Assembly: GCA_034005175.1 (NCBI GenBank) | Contig: JAVEVF010000038.1 | Location: forward strand, 1 to 16,309 | Reading direction: 5' to 3' | Length of the DNA: 16,309 nucleotides | Source: JAVEVF01 sp034005175 | GTDB lineage: Bacteria; Actinomycetota; Coriobacteriia; Anaerosomatales; SLCP01 | Part shown: positions 6,866 to 12,787 of the stretch, piece after piece | Layout of the letters: the number at the start of each line of letters is the position of its first letter | Position numbering within the stretch: position 1 is the first letter of the stretch | Made by a program: the position numbers and the translations under genes | Notes under the pieces: generated by a model | Databases searched by the model: none | Told to the model about the DNA's origin: nothing | The model's input: only the letters and a program-made list of their open reading frames with translations

Positions 6866-7210
6866 TTAGTAGGATTTTTCCTTAAGGCGCGCAGCCTTGC
6901 CCACCTTGTCACGCAGATAATAGAGCTTCGCGCGGCGTACCTTGCCGCGATTCACGATCTCGATCTTCACGATCTTCGGTGAATGCACGGGGAATGTGCG
7001 CTCCACGCCAACGCCGAAGGATATCTTGCGAACCGTGAACGTCTCGCGGTTGCTGGAGCCATGTCGGCGGATGATGCGCCCCTCGAAGACCTGCACTCTC
7101 TCACGGCTGCCCTCGACAACGCGAGAGTGCACCTTCACGTTGTCTCCGACATTGAAGTCCGGAAGATCATCACGAATCTGCTGCTGTTCTATCAGGCGAA
7201 TGGTGTCCAT
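6866..7210 (-). CDS. rplS: 50S ribosomal protein L19
   Basis: L19 sits at the 30S-50S interface of the large subunit, near L14. The 114-aa product is the usual length and is recognisable throughout: MDTIRLIEQQQIRDDLPDF, the GDNVKVHSRVVEGSRERVQVFEG strand pair, IIRRHGSSNRETFTVRKISFGVGVERTFP, HSPKIVKIEIVNRGKVRRAKLYYLRDKVGKAARLKE. ATG 7208-7210 has GAGG six bases upstream. The gene follows trmD and a signal peptidase, the normal order, but across a 99-nt gap that may hold its own promoter. A stem-loop lies 25 bases after the TAA stop. Confidence 0.98.
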   Translation of the reverse strand: MDTIRLIEQQQIRDDLPDFNVGDNVKVHSRVVEGSRERVQVFEGRIIRRHGSSNRETFTVRKISFGVGVERTFPVHSPKIVKIEIVNRGKVRRAKLYYLRDKVGKAARLKEKSY

Positions 7211-7263
7211 CAGTATCCTCAGTCATCCTCGGTCGGTCAGACGCTGTTCAAGCGCAAGAAGGC

Positions 7264-7293
7264 AGTATAGACCACCCCTCTATGGGGATGCAA
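7264..7293 (-). promoter_or_regulatory. Possible promoter for rplS, with an inverted repeat in its spacer
   Basis: On the minus strand TATACT (7269-7264) is a good -10 box. TTGCAT (7293-7288), 18 bases upstream, is a moderate -35. Between and overlapping them CATCCC (7290-7285) can pair with GGGGTG (7278-7273), six pairs including one G-U with a 6-nt loop. No T-run follows, so it is a poor terminator. The 99-nt gap between the signal peptidase and rplS supports separate control of rplS. Confidence 0.4.
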
Positions 7294-7309
7294 CGGTCAG
7301 GTGGCAAAG

Positions 7310-7894
7310 TCACGGGTGTGACAACCCGCTGATTCGGTTCAACGGCCAATAGATGGCGAACGCACGCCCGTGCACGGTGGACACAGAGATGGGTCCCATG
7401 AAGCGGCTGTCGCCCGAGTTGGGCCTGTTGTCCCCCATGAGCCATACCTCATTCGGAGCAAGGGTGATCGGCAACGGCACGGTGCCTGGGTCTGAAGTCT
7501 TGCCATGGATGTACGGTTCATCGAGGGCAACCCCGTCGACGATGACCTTGCCGTCCTGGATGTCGACCGTCTGACCACCGACGGCTATGACGCGCTTGAT
7601 CAGCTGCGGGTGGTGCGCGGTGGGATCGTCGAAGACAACGATGTCACCTTGGGCCGGTGCTCGAAAGCGCTTCGAGATCTTCTCGGCAAGTACACGGTCA
7701 CCAGTCATGATGGTGGGCTCCATCGAGCCGGTGGGTATGACGAAGGGTTGCACGATGAAGGTCTTTACGCCCTGTGCAAGCAAGAAGGCCAGGGCGATCA
7801 TCACCGCCGTCTCGACGAGCCAACGACCGAAGCCAGACCCTGATCTCTCCGGCTCGGGTTGATTCGAGAGTGTGGACTTGCTGGGCTCAGTCAC
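7310..7894 (-). CDS. lepB: Type I signal peptidase (SPase I, S26 family), copy after trmD
   Basis: A second membrane-bound signal peptidase of 194 aa. A polar cytoplasmic N-terminus of about 25 residues precedes one membrane segment (about 25-48). Next come the nucleophile motif PTGSMEPTI with Ser57, the general base Lys100 in LIKRVIAVGG, and the box GDNRPNSGDSR at 154-164. The dyad is complete. I chose GTG 7892-7894, which has AGGGAG eight bases upstream and overlaps the trmD stop by eight bases. The open frame up to 8149 lies wholly inside trmD and its extra 85 residues resemble no signal peptidase. A signal peptidase near rplS and rnhB is common in Firmicutes and Actinobacteria, so this is probably the ancestral copy. 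Confidence 0.94.
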   Translation of the reverse strand: MTEPSKSTLSNQPEPERSGSGFGRWLVETAVMIALAFLLAQGVKTFIVQPFVIPTGSMEPTIMTGDRVLAEKISKRFRAPAQGDIVVFDDPTAHHPQLIKRVIAVGGQTVDIQDGKVIVDGVALDEPYIHGKTSDPGTVPLPITLAPNEVWLMGDNRPNSGDSRFMGPISVSTVHGRAFAIYWPLNRISGLSHP

Positions 7895-8630
7895 GTCGTG
7901 GGCTCCCTTCGAGCACCGAATCCGCAATTGCTCGCTCGTCGTCAGTGAGGTCTGCGCTGGGCAACAGATCAGGTCGCAGCAGCGCCGTGCGAACCACCGC
8001 TTCTCGCCTGCGGTATGCGGCAATGCGTGCGTGGTCGCCACTGAGCAGCACCTCTGGAACACAGTCATCCTCGAAACAGGCAGGTCGCGTGTACTGAGGG
8101 TACTCCAAGAGCCCCTCGGAAAACGATTCATCCGATGCAGAATCCTCATGACCGAGCACCCCTGGCACCAGTCGGACCACGGCGTCTATCACCACCATTG
8201 CTGGGAGCTCTCCTCCGGTCAGGACGTAGTCTCCGATAGACAGGCGCATGTCAGCGAGGGCGAAGACCCGCTCATCCACGCCTTCGTAGCGTCCACACAC
8301 CAAGATGAGACGTTCGATCTTGGAAAGCTCGCCAACGACAGACTGGGTGAGCGGCTTGCCGCCGGGGGTGAGAATGGCCACCGTTGCAGGGCCGGGCCCG
8401 AGCGCTTGGACCGAACGGACCGCACGGAAGAGGGGTTCCGGCCGCATGACCATCCCCGGACCTCCCCCGTAGGGGTAATCATCGGTCGTGCGATGGCGGT
8501 CTTCAGTGTAGTCGCGCAGGTCGTGGACGCGCAGCTCAAGCAGTCCACGTTCACGCGCAAGTCCTACCATCGATGTCGACATAGGTGCGTCAAACATCGA
8601 CGGGAAGATGGTGATGACATCGACGATCAT
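7887..8630 (-). CDS. trmD: tRNA (guanine-N1-)-methyltransferase TrmD
   Basis: TrmD methylates G37 at N1 next to the anticodon of tRNAs reading CNN and some other codons, preventing +1 frameshifts. The 247-aa product shows the SPOUT-class trefoil-knot motifs: YGGGPGMVM at 54-62, VCGRYEGVDERV at 111-122 and SIGDYVLTGGELPA at 131-144. The C-terminal part has catalytic Asp167 in the SASDESF segment, Arg153 and YPQYTRP at 178-183. It overlaps rimM by four bases (ATGA) and the next signal peptidase gene by eight, so it belongs to one tightly coupled operon. Length and motifs are typical and nothing is missing. Confidence 0.97.
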   Translation of the reverse strand: MIVDVITIFPSMFDAPMSTSMVGLARERGLLELRVHDLRDYTEDRHRTTDDYPYGGGPGMVMRPEPLFRAVRSVQALGPGPATVAILTPGGKPLTQSVVGELSKIERLILVCGRYEGVDERVFALADMRLSIGDYVLTGGELPAMVVIDAVVRLVPGVLGHEDSASDESFSEGLLEYPQYTRPACFEDDCVPEVLLSGDHARIAAYRRREAVVRTALLRPDLLPSADLTDDERAIADSVLEGSPRRD

Positions 8631-9157
8631 CTCTGATCATCCTGCTCATCAATGAGTCCGGGAAGCAGTCTCACTGTGGCGTGTCTCGTGGCGTCATCTA
8701 CTTGAAGCACCACATCATCTATGACAGGGATGAGGACCTGCCCCCAAGTTCCACCCTCGACGACCCAGACAGCGTTTGCACCAGTCTCGATGACATCGAT
8801 GACTTCGCCGAGGCTTCCCCTAGAGACGTCCACAACGGTCAGGCCGATGTCGTCACGTCCTTCCTCGGCCCAGCGTTCGGGCAGGTCATCAGCGTGTGCC
8901 ATGAGGGTGCGGCCGCGAAATGCTTCCGCGTCCGCTCTGTTAGTGATTGCATCAAGCTGCACGAGAGGGCCTTTCGGCCCGTATCTGACGGATTTCACGA
9001 GAAACTCACGTGGACCAGAGACAGGCGGTACTACCCATACCGCAAGACCCTCAAGAAAGCCGAGGTCGTCGCCACCAAAGGCCGCTACCGAAAGTTCGCC
9101 GCTAAGACCGTGGACCTTGATGATACGCCCCACAGGGACGAAGGACGCATCGCCCAT
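8627..9157 (-). CDS. rimM: Ribosome maturation factor RimM
   Basis: RimM assists late 30S assembly, acting on the 16S rRNA 3' (head) domain around S19 and S13. The product from ATG 9155-9157 is 176 aa. The N-terminal RimM beta-barrel begins FVPVGRIIKVHGLSGELSV (about 6-24), with the usual R-GRTLM element at 81-86. The PRC-barrel-like C-terminal domain runs from about 100 with DIGLTVVD, GEVIDVIETGANAVWVV and VLIPVIDDVV. The frame is open up to 9211, but that extra 18-residue arginine-rich stretch overlaps khpA and is unlike the family, so I reject it. The Shine-Dalgarno before the ATG is weak. The stop overlaps the trmD start as ATGA, the usual sign of coupled translation. Confidence 0.95.
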   Translation of the reverse strand: MGDASFVPVGRIIKVHGLSGELSVAAFGGDDLGFLEGLAVWVVPPVSGPREFLVKSVRYGPKGPLVQLDAITNRADAEAFRGRTLMAHADDLPERWAEEGRDDIGLTVVDVSRGSLGEVIDVIETGANAVWVVEGGTWGQVLIPVIDDVVLQVDDATRHATVRLLPGLIDEQDDQR

Positions 9158-9162
9158 GTCGC

Positions 9163-9411
9163 TTAACCCAAGACCTCCACATCGACGTGGCTGCCGGTCG
9201 CACCGGCGCACGCGCGTGCGAGAGTGCGAATGGCTTTGATGATGCGGCCCTGCCGGCCGATCACCTTGCCGACGTCATCAGGGTTGAGCGAGATCTCATA
9301 GGTCACAGACTCTCCAGACGTGCGCTTGGCGATGTTGACACCATCGGGATCATCGACCAGCGAGGTCACGAGGAACCGAACGAGCGCATCGGTATCATTT
9401 GCCGAGGACAT
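9163..9411 (-). CDS. khpA: KH-domain RNA-binding protein KhpA (YlqC family)
   Basis: A small RNA-binding protein of 82 aa with a single KH domain. The diagnostic GxxG loop is GRQG at 52-55, within KVIGRQGRIIKAIRTL, preceded by YEISLNPDD. The family lies between rpsP and rimM in Firmicutes and Actinobacteria. In streptococci KhpA pairs with KhpB/EloR and affects cell elongation and RNA processing, which is family knowledge and not visible here. The ATG at 9409-9411 is six bases after the rpsP stop and has no clear Shine-Dalgarno, so translation probably depends on reinitiation after rpsP. The stop lies five bases before rimM. Confidence 0.93.
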   Translation of the reverse strand: MSSANDTDALVRFLVTSLVDDPDGVNIAKRTSGESVTYEISLNPDDVGKVIGRQGRIIKAIRTLARACAGATGSHVDVEVLG

Positions 9412-9425
9412 CTGAGTCTACTCAG
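9412..9425 (-). promoter_or_regulatory. Inverted repeat at the rpsP-khpA junction
   Basis: CTGAGT and ACTCAG are perfect inverse complements separated by two bases, covering the end of rpsP including part of its TAG and reaching to the base before the khpA ATG. As RNA it would form a 5-bp stem with a UAGA loop. No good Shine-Dalgarno precedes khpA, so the structure occupies the initiation region. Confidence 0.4.
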
Positions 9426-9810
9426 CTTCCTCAGCGGCCGCTTCGTCCTCGGCTGCCTGCGCTGGCTCCTCGGCGCTCTCTTCAACAGCGGATGCTTCCT
9501 CTGCCGCTGCCTCGGCCTTCGCCTGAGCCTTCTTGGAGAGCTTGGGCTCCTTCGCGGGAGTCTCGGTTGCGGGATTCTTCGCCACCTCGTAGAGCTTGGC
9601 CACGGTCTCGCTCATCTGAGCACCGTTGGCGACCCAGAACTCGGTGCGCTCGACATCAAGCTCGATGAAGCTAGGCTCAGTACGCGGGTTGTATCGGCCG
9701 AGAATCTCGATGAAACGGCCATCGCGTGGTGCACGCGAATCAGCAGCTACGATGCGGTAGAAGGGAGCCTTCTTCGCACCGGTGCGAGTGAGACGGATCT
9801 TGACTGCCAA
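9418..9810 (-). CDS. rpsP: 30S ribosomal protein S16 with acidic C-terminal tail, TTG start
   Basis: S16 is an early-assembling protein of the 30S subunit that stabilises 16S rRNA 5'/central-domain folding. The conserved domain covers about 1-80: MAVKIRLTRTG, KKAPFYRIVAADSR, GRFIEILGRYNPR. S16 is usually 80-90 aa. Here a 45-50 residue tail rich in Ala, Glu and Lys (about 83-130) extends it to 130 aa, a type of extension known from Actinobacteria. The start codon is TTG with a very strong Shine-Dalgarno. The gene opens the operon with khpA, rimM and trmD, the normal partners in many bacteria, behind its own promoter and a leader hairpin. Its stop codon lies six bases before the khpA start. Confidence 0.97.
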   Translation of the reverse strand: MAVKIRLTRTGAKKAPFYRIVAADSRAPRDGRFIEILGRYNPRTEPSFIELDVERTEFWVANGAQMSETVAKLYEVAKNPATETPAKEPKLSKKAQAKAEAAAEEASAVEESAEEPAQAAEDEAAAEEAE

Positions 9811-9822
9811 GAGTTCACCTCC
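9808..9822 (-). promoter_or_regulatory. Strong ribosome binding site and TTG start of rpsP
   Basis: GGAGGTGA (9822-9815), almost fully complementary to the 16S rRNA tail, is followed by ACTC and TTG at 9810-9808. The encoded protein begins with the family's canonical MAVKIRL, and no in-frame ATG or GTG lies near. The TTG start is therefore not in doubt. Confidence 0.88.
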
Positions 9823-9829
9823 GGATAGG

Positions 9830-9847
9830 GTGACCAGCGTAGGTCAC
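9830..9847 (-). promoter_or_regulatory. Stem-loop in the rpsP mRNA leader
   Basis: GTGACC and GGTCAC form a perfect 6-bp inverted repeat with a 6-nt loop between the predicted transcription start and the rpsP Shine-Dalgarno. The stem ends seven bases before the Shine-Dalgarno, which itself stays unpaired. It could be a leader element for autogenous control or an mRNA-stabilising 5' structure. It matches no ribosomal leader that I can name. Confidence 0.4.
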
Positions 9848-9868
9848 GCATGCGCAAAACGACTGCCA

Positions 9869-9897
9869 ATGATACGACATAGCTGCTGGTCGGTCAA
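9869..9897 (-). promoter_or_regulatory. Sigma-70-type promoter of the rpsP-khpA-rimM-trmD-lepB operon
   Basis: Reading the minus strand, the -35 box TTGACC (9897-9892) and the -10 box TATCAT (9874-9869) are separated by exactly 17 bases. Both are five-of-six matches to consensus. Transcription would start near 9862, giving a leader of about 50 nt before rpsP. It is the best promoter in the window and sits right after the ffh terminator. Confidence 0.75.
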
Positions 9898-9935
9898 AAC
9901 CGCCAGCAAGTCAGCGCCATCAACGCCTCCGGCGG
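9896..9935 (-). terminator. Intrinsic terminator after ffh, abutting the stop codon
   Basis: On the minus strand CCGCCGG (9935-9929) directly follows the ffh TAG and pairs with CTGGCGG (9906-9900), seven pairs with one G-U. The 22-nt loop can fold further. TTTT follows at 9899-9896. The T-tract is short and the loop long, so termination may be partial. Its last two T's are the first two bases of the -35 box of the next promoter. Confidence 0.6.
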
Positions 9936-11285
9936 CTACTTCGGGAGCTGCAGCCCGTCTGGAAGCGTGAAACGTCCACGCTTGCCTCTTCCCTTCCCGC
10001 CCTGGAACTGCTTCATGAGCTTCTTCGCTTGGTCGAACTGCTTCACAAGCTGATTGACGTCAAAGACCGTGACGCCTGCCCCATGCGCGATACGTTCACG
10101 ACGTGACCCGTTCAAGAGCTTGGGGTTGGAGCGCTCAGCTGCGGTCATGGATTGGATGATGGCCGCAACGCGGTCGAGCTGGCGCTCATCGATTTCGGCA
10201 TCGGCGAGTCCCTTCAGCTGCCCAGCACCGGGCAGCAGCTTCAGCATACTGCCGAGACCGCCCATCTTCTTCACCTGACGCAGCTGTGTCAGGAAGTCAT
10301 CGAAGGTGAATTCCGCCTTCCGAAGGCGCTCCTCCATCTCCTCGGCGGCTTCAAGGTCTGTAGTCTCGGCGGCTTTCTCGATGAGCGAGACGACGTCGCC
10401 CATGCCGAGAATGCGCTTGGCCATGCGCTCGGGATGGAACTGTTCGAGAGCATCAAGCTTCTCCCCCACACCCGCAAACATGATGGGTTTGCCGGTCACC
10501 TGCTTGACAGAGAGAGCAGCACCCCCGCGGGCGTCGCCATCAAGCTTCGTCACGATGACGGCATCGAACTGGACGCGCTCGGCAAACGCGCTCGCCGCAT
10601 TCACGGCGTCTTGGCCGGTCATGGCGTCGACAACCATGAGAATCTGATCGGGACGGATGGCCTCTTTGATGCGAGCAGCCTCGTCCATCATCTGCTCATC
10701 TATGTGCAGGCGGCCGGCAGTGTCGACGATGACGGTGTCACGCATCTGCGCCACAGCAGCCTTCACGCCCTCGCGTGCGATCTGGACTGGATCTGAGCCC
10801 TCACCACGGTAGACAGGGATATCAAGCTCTCGGCCGAGCGCTTCAAGCTGGTCGATGGCTGCCGGGCGGTAGACGTCGCAGGCAACCAGCATAGGTCGGC
10901 GACCTTGTTTGCGCAGCAGATTGGCAAGCTTGGCGGCGGCCGTGGTCTTACCCGAGCCCTGGAGACCTACGAGCATAACGGTACCAGGGATGCGACCAGT
11001 AAAGGTCAGCCGCGCATCGGTTCCTCCGAGGAGAGCGGTAAGTTCTTCTAAGACGATACGGATGACGGTCTGGCCGGGTGTAAGGCTCTTGGCAACATCG
11101 GCGCCCACCGCGCGTTCGCGCACGCGTGCGACGAACTGCTTCACGACCTTGTAGTTGACGTCTGCTTCCAGTAGCGCAAGGCGAATCTCACGCATTGCAG
11201 CGTTGACGTCGTCTTCGGAAAGGCGCCCCTTGCCGGTAAGACCAGAGAAGACGGCCTGGAGCCGCTGTGAGAGATTCTCGAACAT
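9936..11285 (-). CDS. ffh: Signal recognition particle GTPase Ffh (SRP54)
   Basis: Ffh binds 4.5S/6S SRP RNA and emerging signal sequences, then docks with FtsY at the membrane. The product is 449 aa, normal for the family. The N domain (about 1-90) begins MFENLSQRLQ. The G domain has G1 GLQGSGKTT at 107-115, DVYRPAAIDQL at 137-147, G3 DTAGRLH at 188-194 and G4 TKLDGDARGG at 246-255. The C-terminal M domain (from about 300) carries the hydrophobic signal-sequence groove (MGGLGSMLKLLPG) and the RNA-binding helix-turn-helix with SRRERIAHGAG. A basic Gly/Lys/Arg-rich tail follows. The ATG at 11283-11285 lies 48 bases after the signal peptidase stop, with AAGGG as a weak, distant ribosome-binding site. 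A terminator-like stem begins immediately after the TAG stop. No SRP RNA gene is visible in the window. Confidence 0.98.
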   Translation of the reverse strand: MFENLSQRLQAVFSGLTGKGRLSEDDVNAAMREIRLALLEADVNYKVVKQFVARVRERAVGADVAKSLTPGQTVIRIVLEELTALLGGTDARLTFTGRIPGTVMLVGLQGSGKTTAAAKLANLLRKQGRRPMLVACDVYRPAAIDQLEALGRELDIPVYRGEGSDPVQIAREGVKAAVAQMRDTVIVDTAGRLHIDEQMMDEAARIKEAIRPDQILMVVDAMTGQDAVNAASAFAERVQFDAVIVTKLDGDARGGAALSVKQVTGKPIMFAGVGEKLDALEQFHPERMAKRILGMGDVVSLIEKAAETTDLEAAEEMEERLRKAEFTFDDFLTQLRQVKKMGGLGSMLKLLPGAGQLKGLADAEIDERQLDRVAAIIQSMTAAERSNPKLLNGSRRERIAHGAGVTVFDVNQLVKQFDQAKKLMKQFQGGKGRGKRGRFTLPDGLQLPK

Positions 11286-11333
11286 AGATAGACAGCCCTT
11301 CGAGATGGTTGGGAGCTTGCAGTAAGCGTCAGT

Positions 11334-11870
11334 TCAGTCTACCCGACCCAGACGCGTGATGGGCGTATACCGGAAGAGCAGTCGGCCCTTCACGGCATCA
11401 AGAGGCACGGCACCATAGAAGCGGCTGTCCAAGGAGATGGGGCGATTGTCCCCCAGAACATACACGCTGTCCTGTGGGATAGTGATCTCCGTGACGGACA
11501 CATCCTGCTCACCGTAGAGCAGACCCGCCGAGGGCTCAGGTCTGCCGTTCACGGTGGCCCGCCCTGAGTCGATGCGCACGGTATCACCGCCCACAGCGAT
11601 CACACGCTTCAACACGCGTCCGCCGTTGCCTTGCGCAAACAAGTCCGTGTCGACTTCGATGACATCCCCACGGCGAGGACCGCTATAAGTGCGCGTAGCC
11701 AAGACCCTGTCGCCATCCTCAAGCCCAGGAAGCATGGAATCGCCCTGGACGCGAACGGGACTGAAGATCACCCAGAACACGAGATACACGACAACAAGAA
11801 GGACAGCAAGCGGGAGCAAGATCGTTCGTGCTATGCGGTCGCCTCTTCCGGGAGGCCCGAACACGGCCAT
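11334..11870 (-). CDS. lepB: Type I signal peptidase (SPase I, S26 family), copy between ftsY and ffh
   Basis: This membrane serine protease removes signal peptides from exported proteins on the outer face of the cytoplasmic membrane. The 178-aa product has a short basic N-terminus, one hydrophobic membrane segment at about 17-37, and then the catalytic domain. The serine motif GDSML gives the nucleophile Ser45, the LKRVIAVGG motif gives the general-base Lys88, and the GDNRPISLDSR box lies at 140-150, so the Ser/Lys dyad is complete. The ATG at 11868-11870 has AGGA about eight bases upstream and follows the ftsY stop after two bases, so the genes are almost certainly co-transcribed. It differs clearly from the second signal peptidase in this window, with a shorter N-terminus and shorter catalytic insert. 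Substrate division between the two copies cannot be read from the sequence. Confidence 0.94.
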   Translation of the reverse strand: MAVFGPPGRGDRIARTILLPLAVLLVVVYLVFWVIFSPVRVQGDSMLPGLEDGDRVLATRTYSGPRRGDVIEVDTDLFAQGNGGRVLKRVIAVGGDTVRIDSGRATVNGRPEPSAGLLYGEQDVSVTEITIPQDSVYVLGDNRPISLDSRFYGAVPLDAVKGRLLFRYTPITRLGRVD

Positions 11871-11872
11871 CT

Positions 11873-12787
11873 TTAGTCCTGGTCAGTGAGGGCGCGGGCG
11901 AACTCTTCTGGCACGAACGGCTTCAGGTCGTCAGCACCCTCGCCGACCCCGACACGTACGATCGGCAGGCCTAGCTCGCGTGCGATCGCAACGGCGATGC
12001 CGCCTTTGGCCGTGCCGTCAAGCTTCGTGAGGATGATGGCATCAAGATCGAGCGCTGCGTGAAACTCGCGCGCTTGCGCAAGGCCATTCTGACCCGTGGT
12101 GGCGTCAAGAACCAGCACGCATCGAACCGCAGAGACGCTTTCCCGCCGAGCGATGCGCACGATCTTCTCAAGCTCACGCATGAGGTCTGGCGAGGTGTGC
12201 AGGCGGCCGGCGGTGTCGATGAGAGTGAGGTCGGGATGCGACTCATTGGCCTGGGTGACGGTATCAAACGCCACCGCCGCGGGGTCAGCCCCGCGCTCTC
12301 TGCGAACGACCGGAACCCCAGCTCGCTCGGCCCAGATATCCAGTTGCTCGACAGCCGCTGCGCGATACGTGTCTCCCGAGCCCAACAGTACGCTGCGACC
12401 CTCACGCACGGCTTCAGTCGCAAGCTTGCCTACCGTGGTGGTCTTGCCGGTCCCGTTCACCCCCACCACGATGATGACGGCACCGGGTTCTTTGAGAGGG
12501 TCTGCAGCGTCAACAGGAAACTCGCGAACAAGCTCGGCTGCAAGGTGATCGAGGACGGCCTGCGCATCAGGCAGGGCATTGCGCGTCGCCGTGTCACGCA
12601 AGCGATCGACGATATCAGCCACGGCGGTGGCCCCGACGTCAGCACCGATGAGGGCGTCTTCAAGGTCGTCCCAGAACTCCTGGTCGAGGTTCGGACCCTT
12701 GCGCAGCAAGACGTTGAGCTGGCCTCCCAACCGCTCGCGGCTGCGGCTCAGCCCCTCGGAGACGCGTTTATACCAAGGCGTGACCAT
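11873..12787 (-). CDS. ftsY: Signal recognition particle receptor FtsY, NG domain only
   Basis: FtsY is the membrane-associated SRP receptor. Its GTPase pairs with Ffh to deliver ribosomes making secreted or membrane proteins to the Sec translocon. The product is 304 aa. The N helical-bundle domain (about 1-95) is followed by the G domain: G1 GVNGTGKTTT at 109-118, DTYRAAAVEQL at 139-149, G3 DTAGRLH at 191-197, G4 TKLD at 254-257. I chose ATG 12785-12787 because AGGAGG sits six bases upstream. A longer frame starting at 12814 would add nine residues with no comparable ribosome-binding site. There is no long acidic A domain as in E. coli FtsY, so membrane contact probably relies on the basic, amphipathic first 30 residues. 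The gene overlaps smc by 20 bp and ends two bases before the next gene. SRP GTPase identity is certain. FtsY rather than Ffh is shown by the lack of an M domain. Confidence 0.96.
   Translation of the reverse strand: MVTPWYKRVSEGLSRSRERLGGQLNVLLRKGPNLDQEFWDDLEDALIGADVGATAVADIVDRLRDTATRNALPDAQAVLDHLAAELVREFPVDAADPLKEPGAVIIVVGVNGTGKTTTVGKLATEAVREGRSVLLGSGDTYRAAAVEQLDIWAERAGVPVVRRERGADPAAVAFDTVTQANESHPDLTLIDTAGRLHTSPDLMRELEKIVRIARRESVSAVRCVLVLDATTGQNGLAQAREFHAALDLDAIILTKLDGTAKGGIAVAIARELGLPIVRVGVGEGADDLKPFVPEEFARALTDQD

Noticed and set aside
7895..8149. 85-residue N-terminal extension of the second signal peptidase
   Set aside because: It is entirely within trmD in another frame and Cys/Arg-rich. 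A GTG with a good ribosome-binding site lies at 7894.
7872..8636. Plus-strand open frame of 254 codons opposite trmD
   Set aside because: Its extent mirrors trmD, and the protein is His/Arg-rich with no motif.
9158..9211. Longer rimM start
   Set aside because: The extra residues (MRRCDRQPRRCGG...) overlap khpA and are not found in RimM proteins. The ATG at 9157 starts the conserved domain.
11286..11333. Terminator or promoter between the first signal peptidase and ffh
   Set aside because: Only a 4-bp GCTT/AAGC stem and no T-run or promoter boxes; probably a simple intra-operon spacer.
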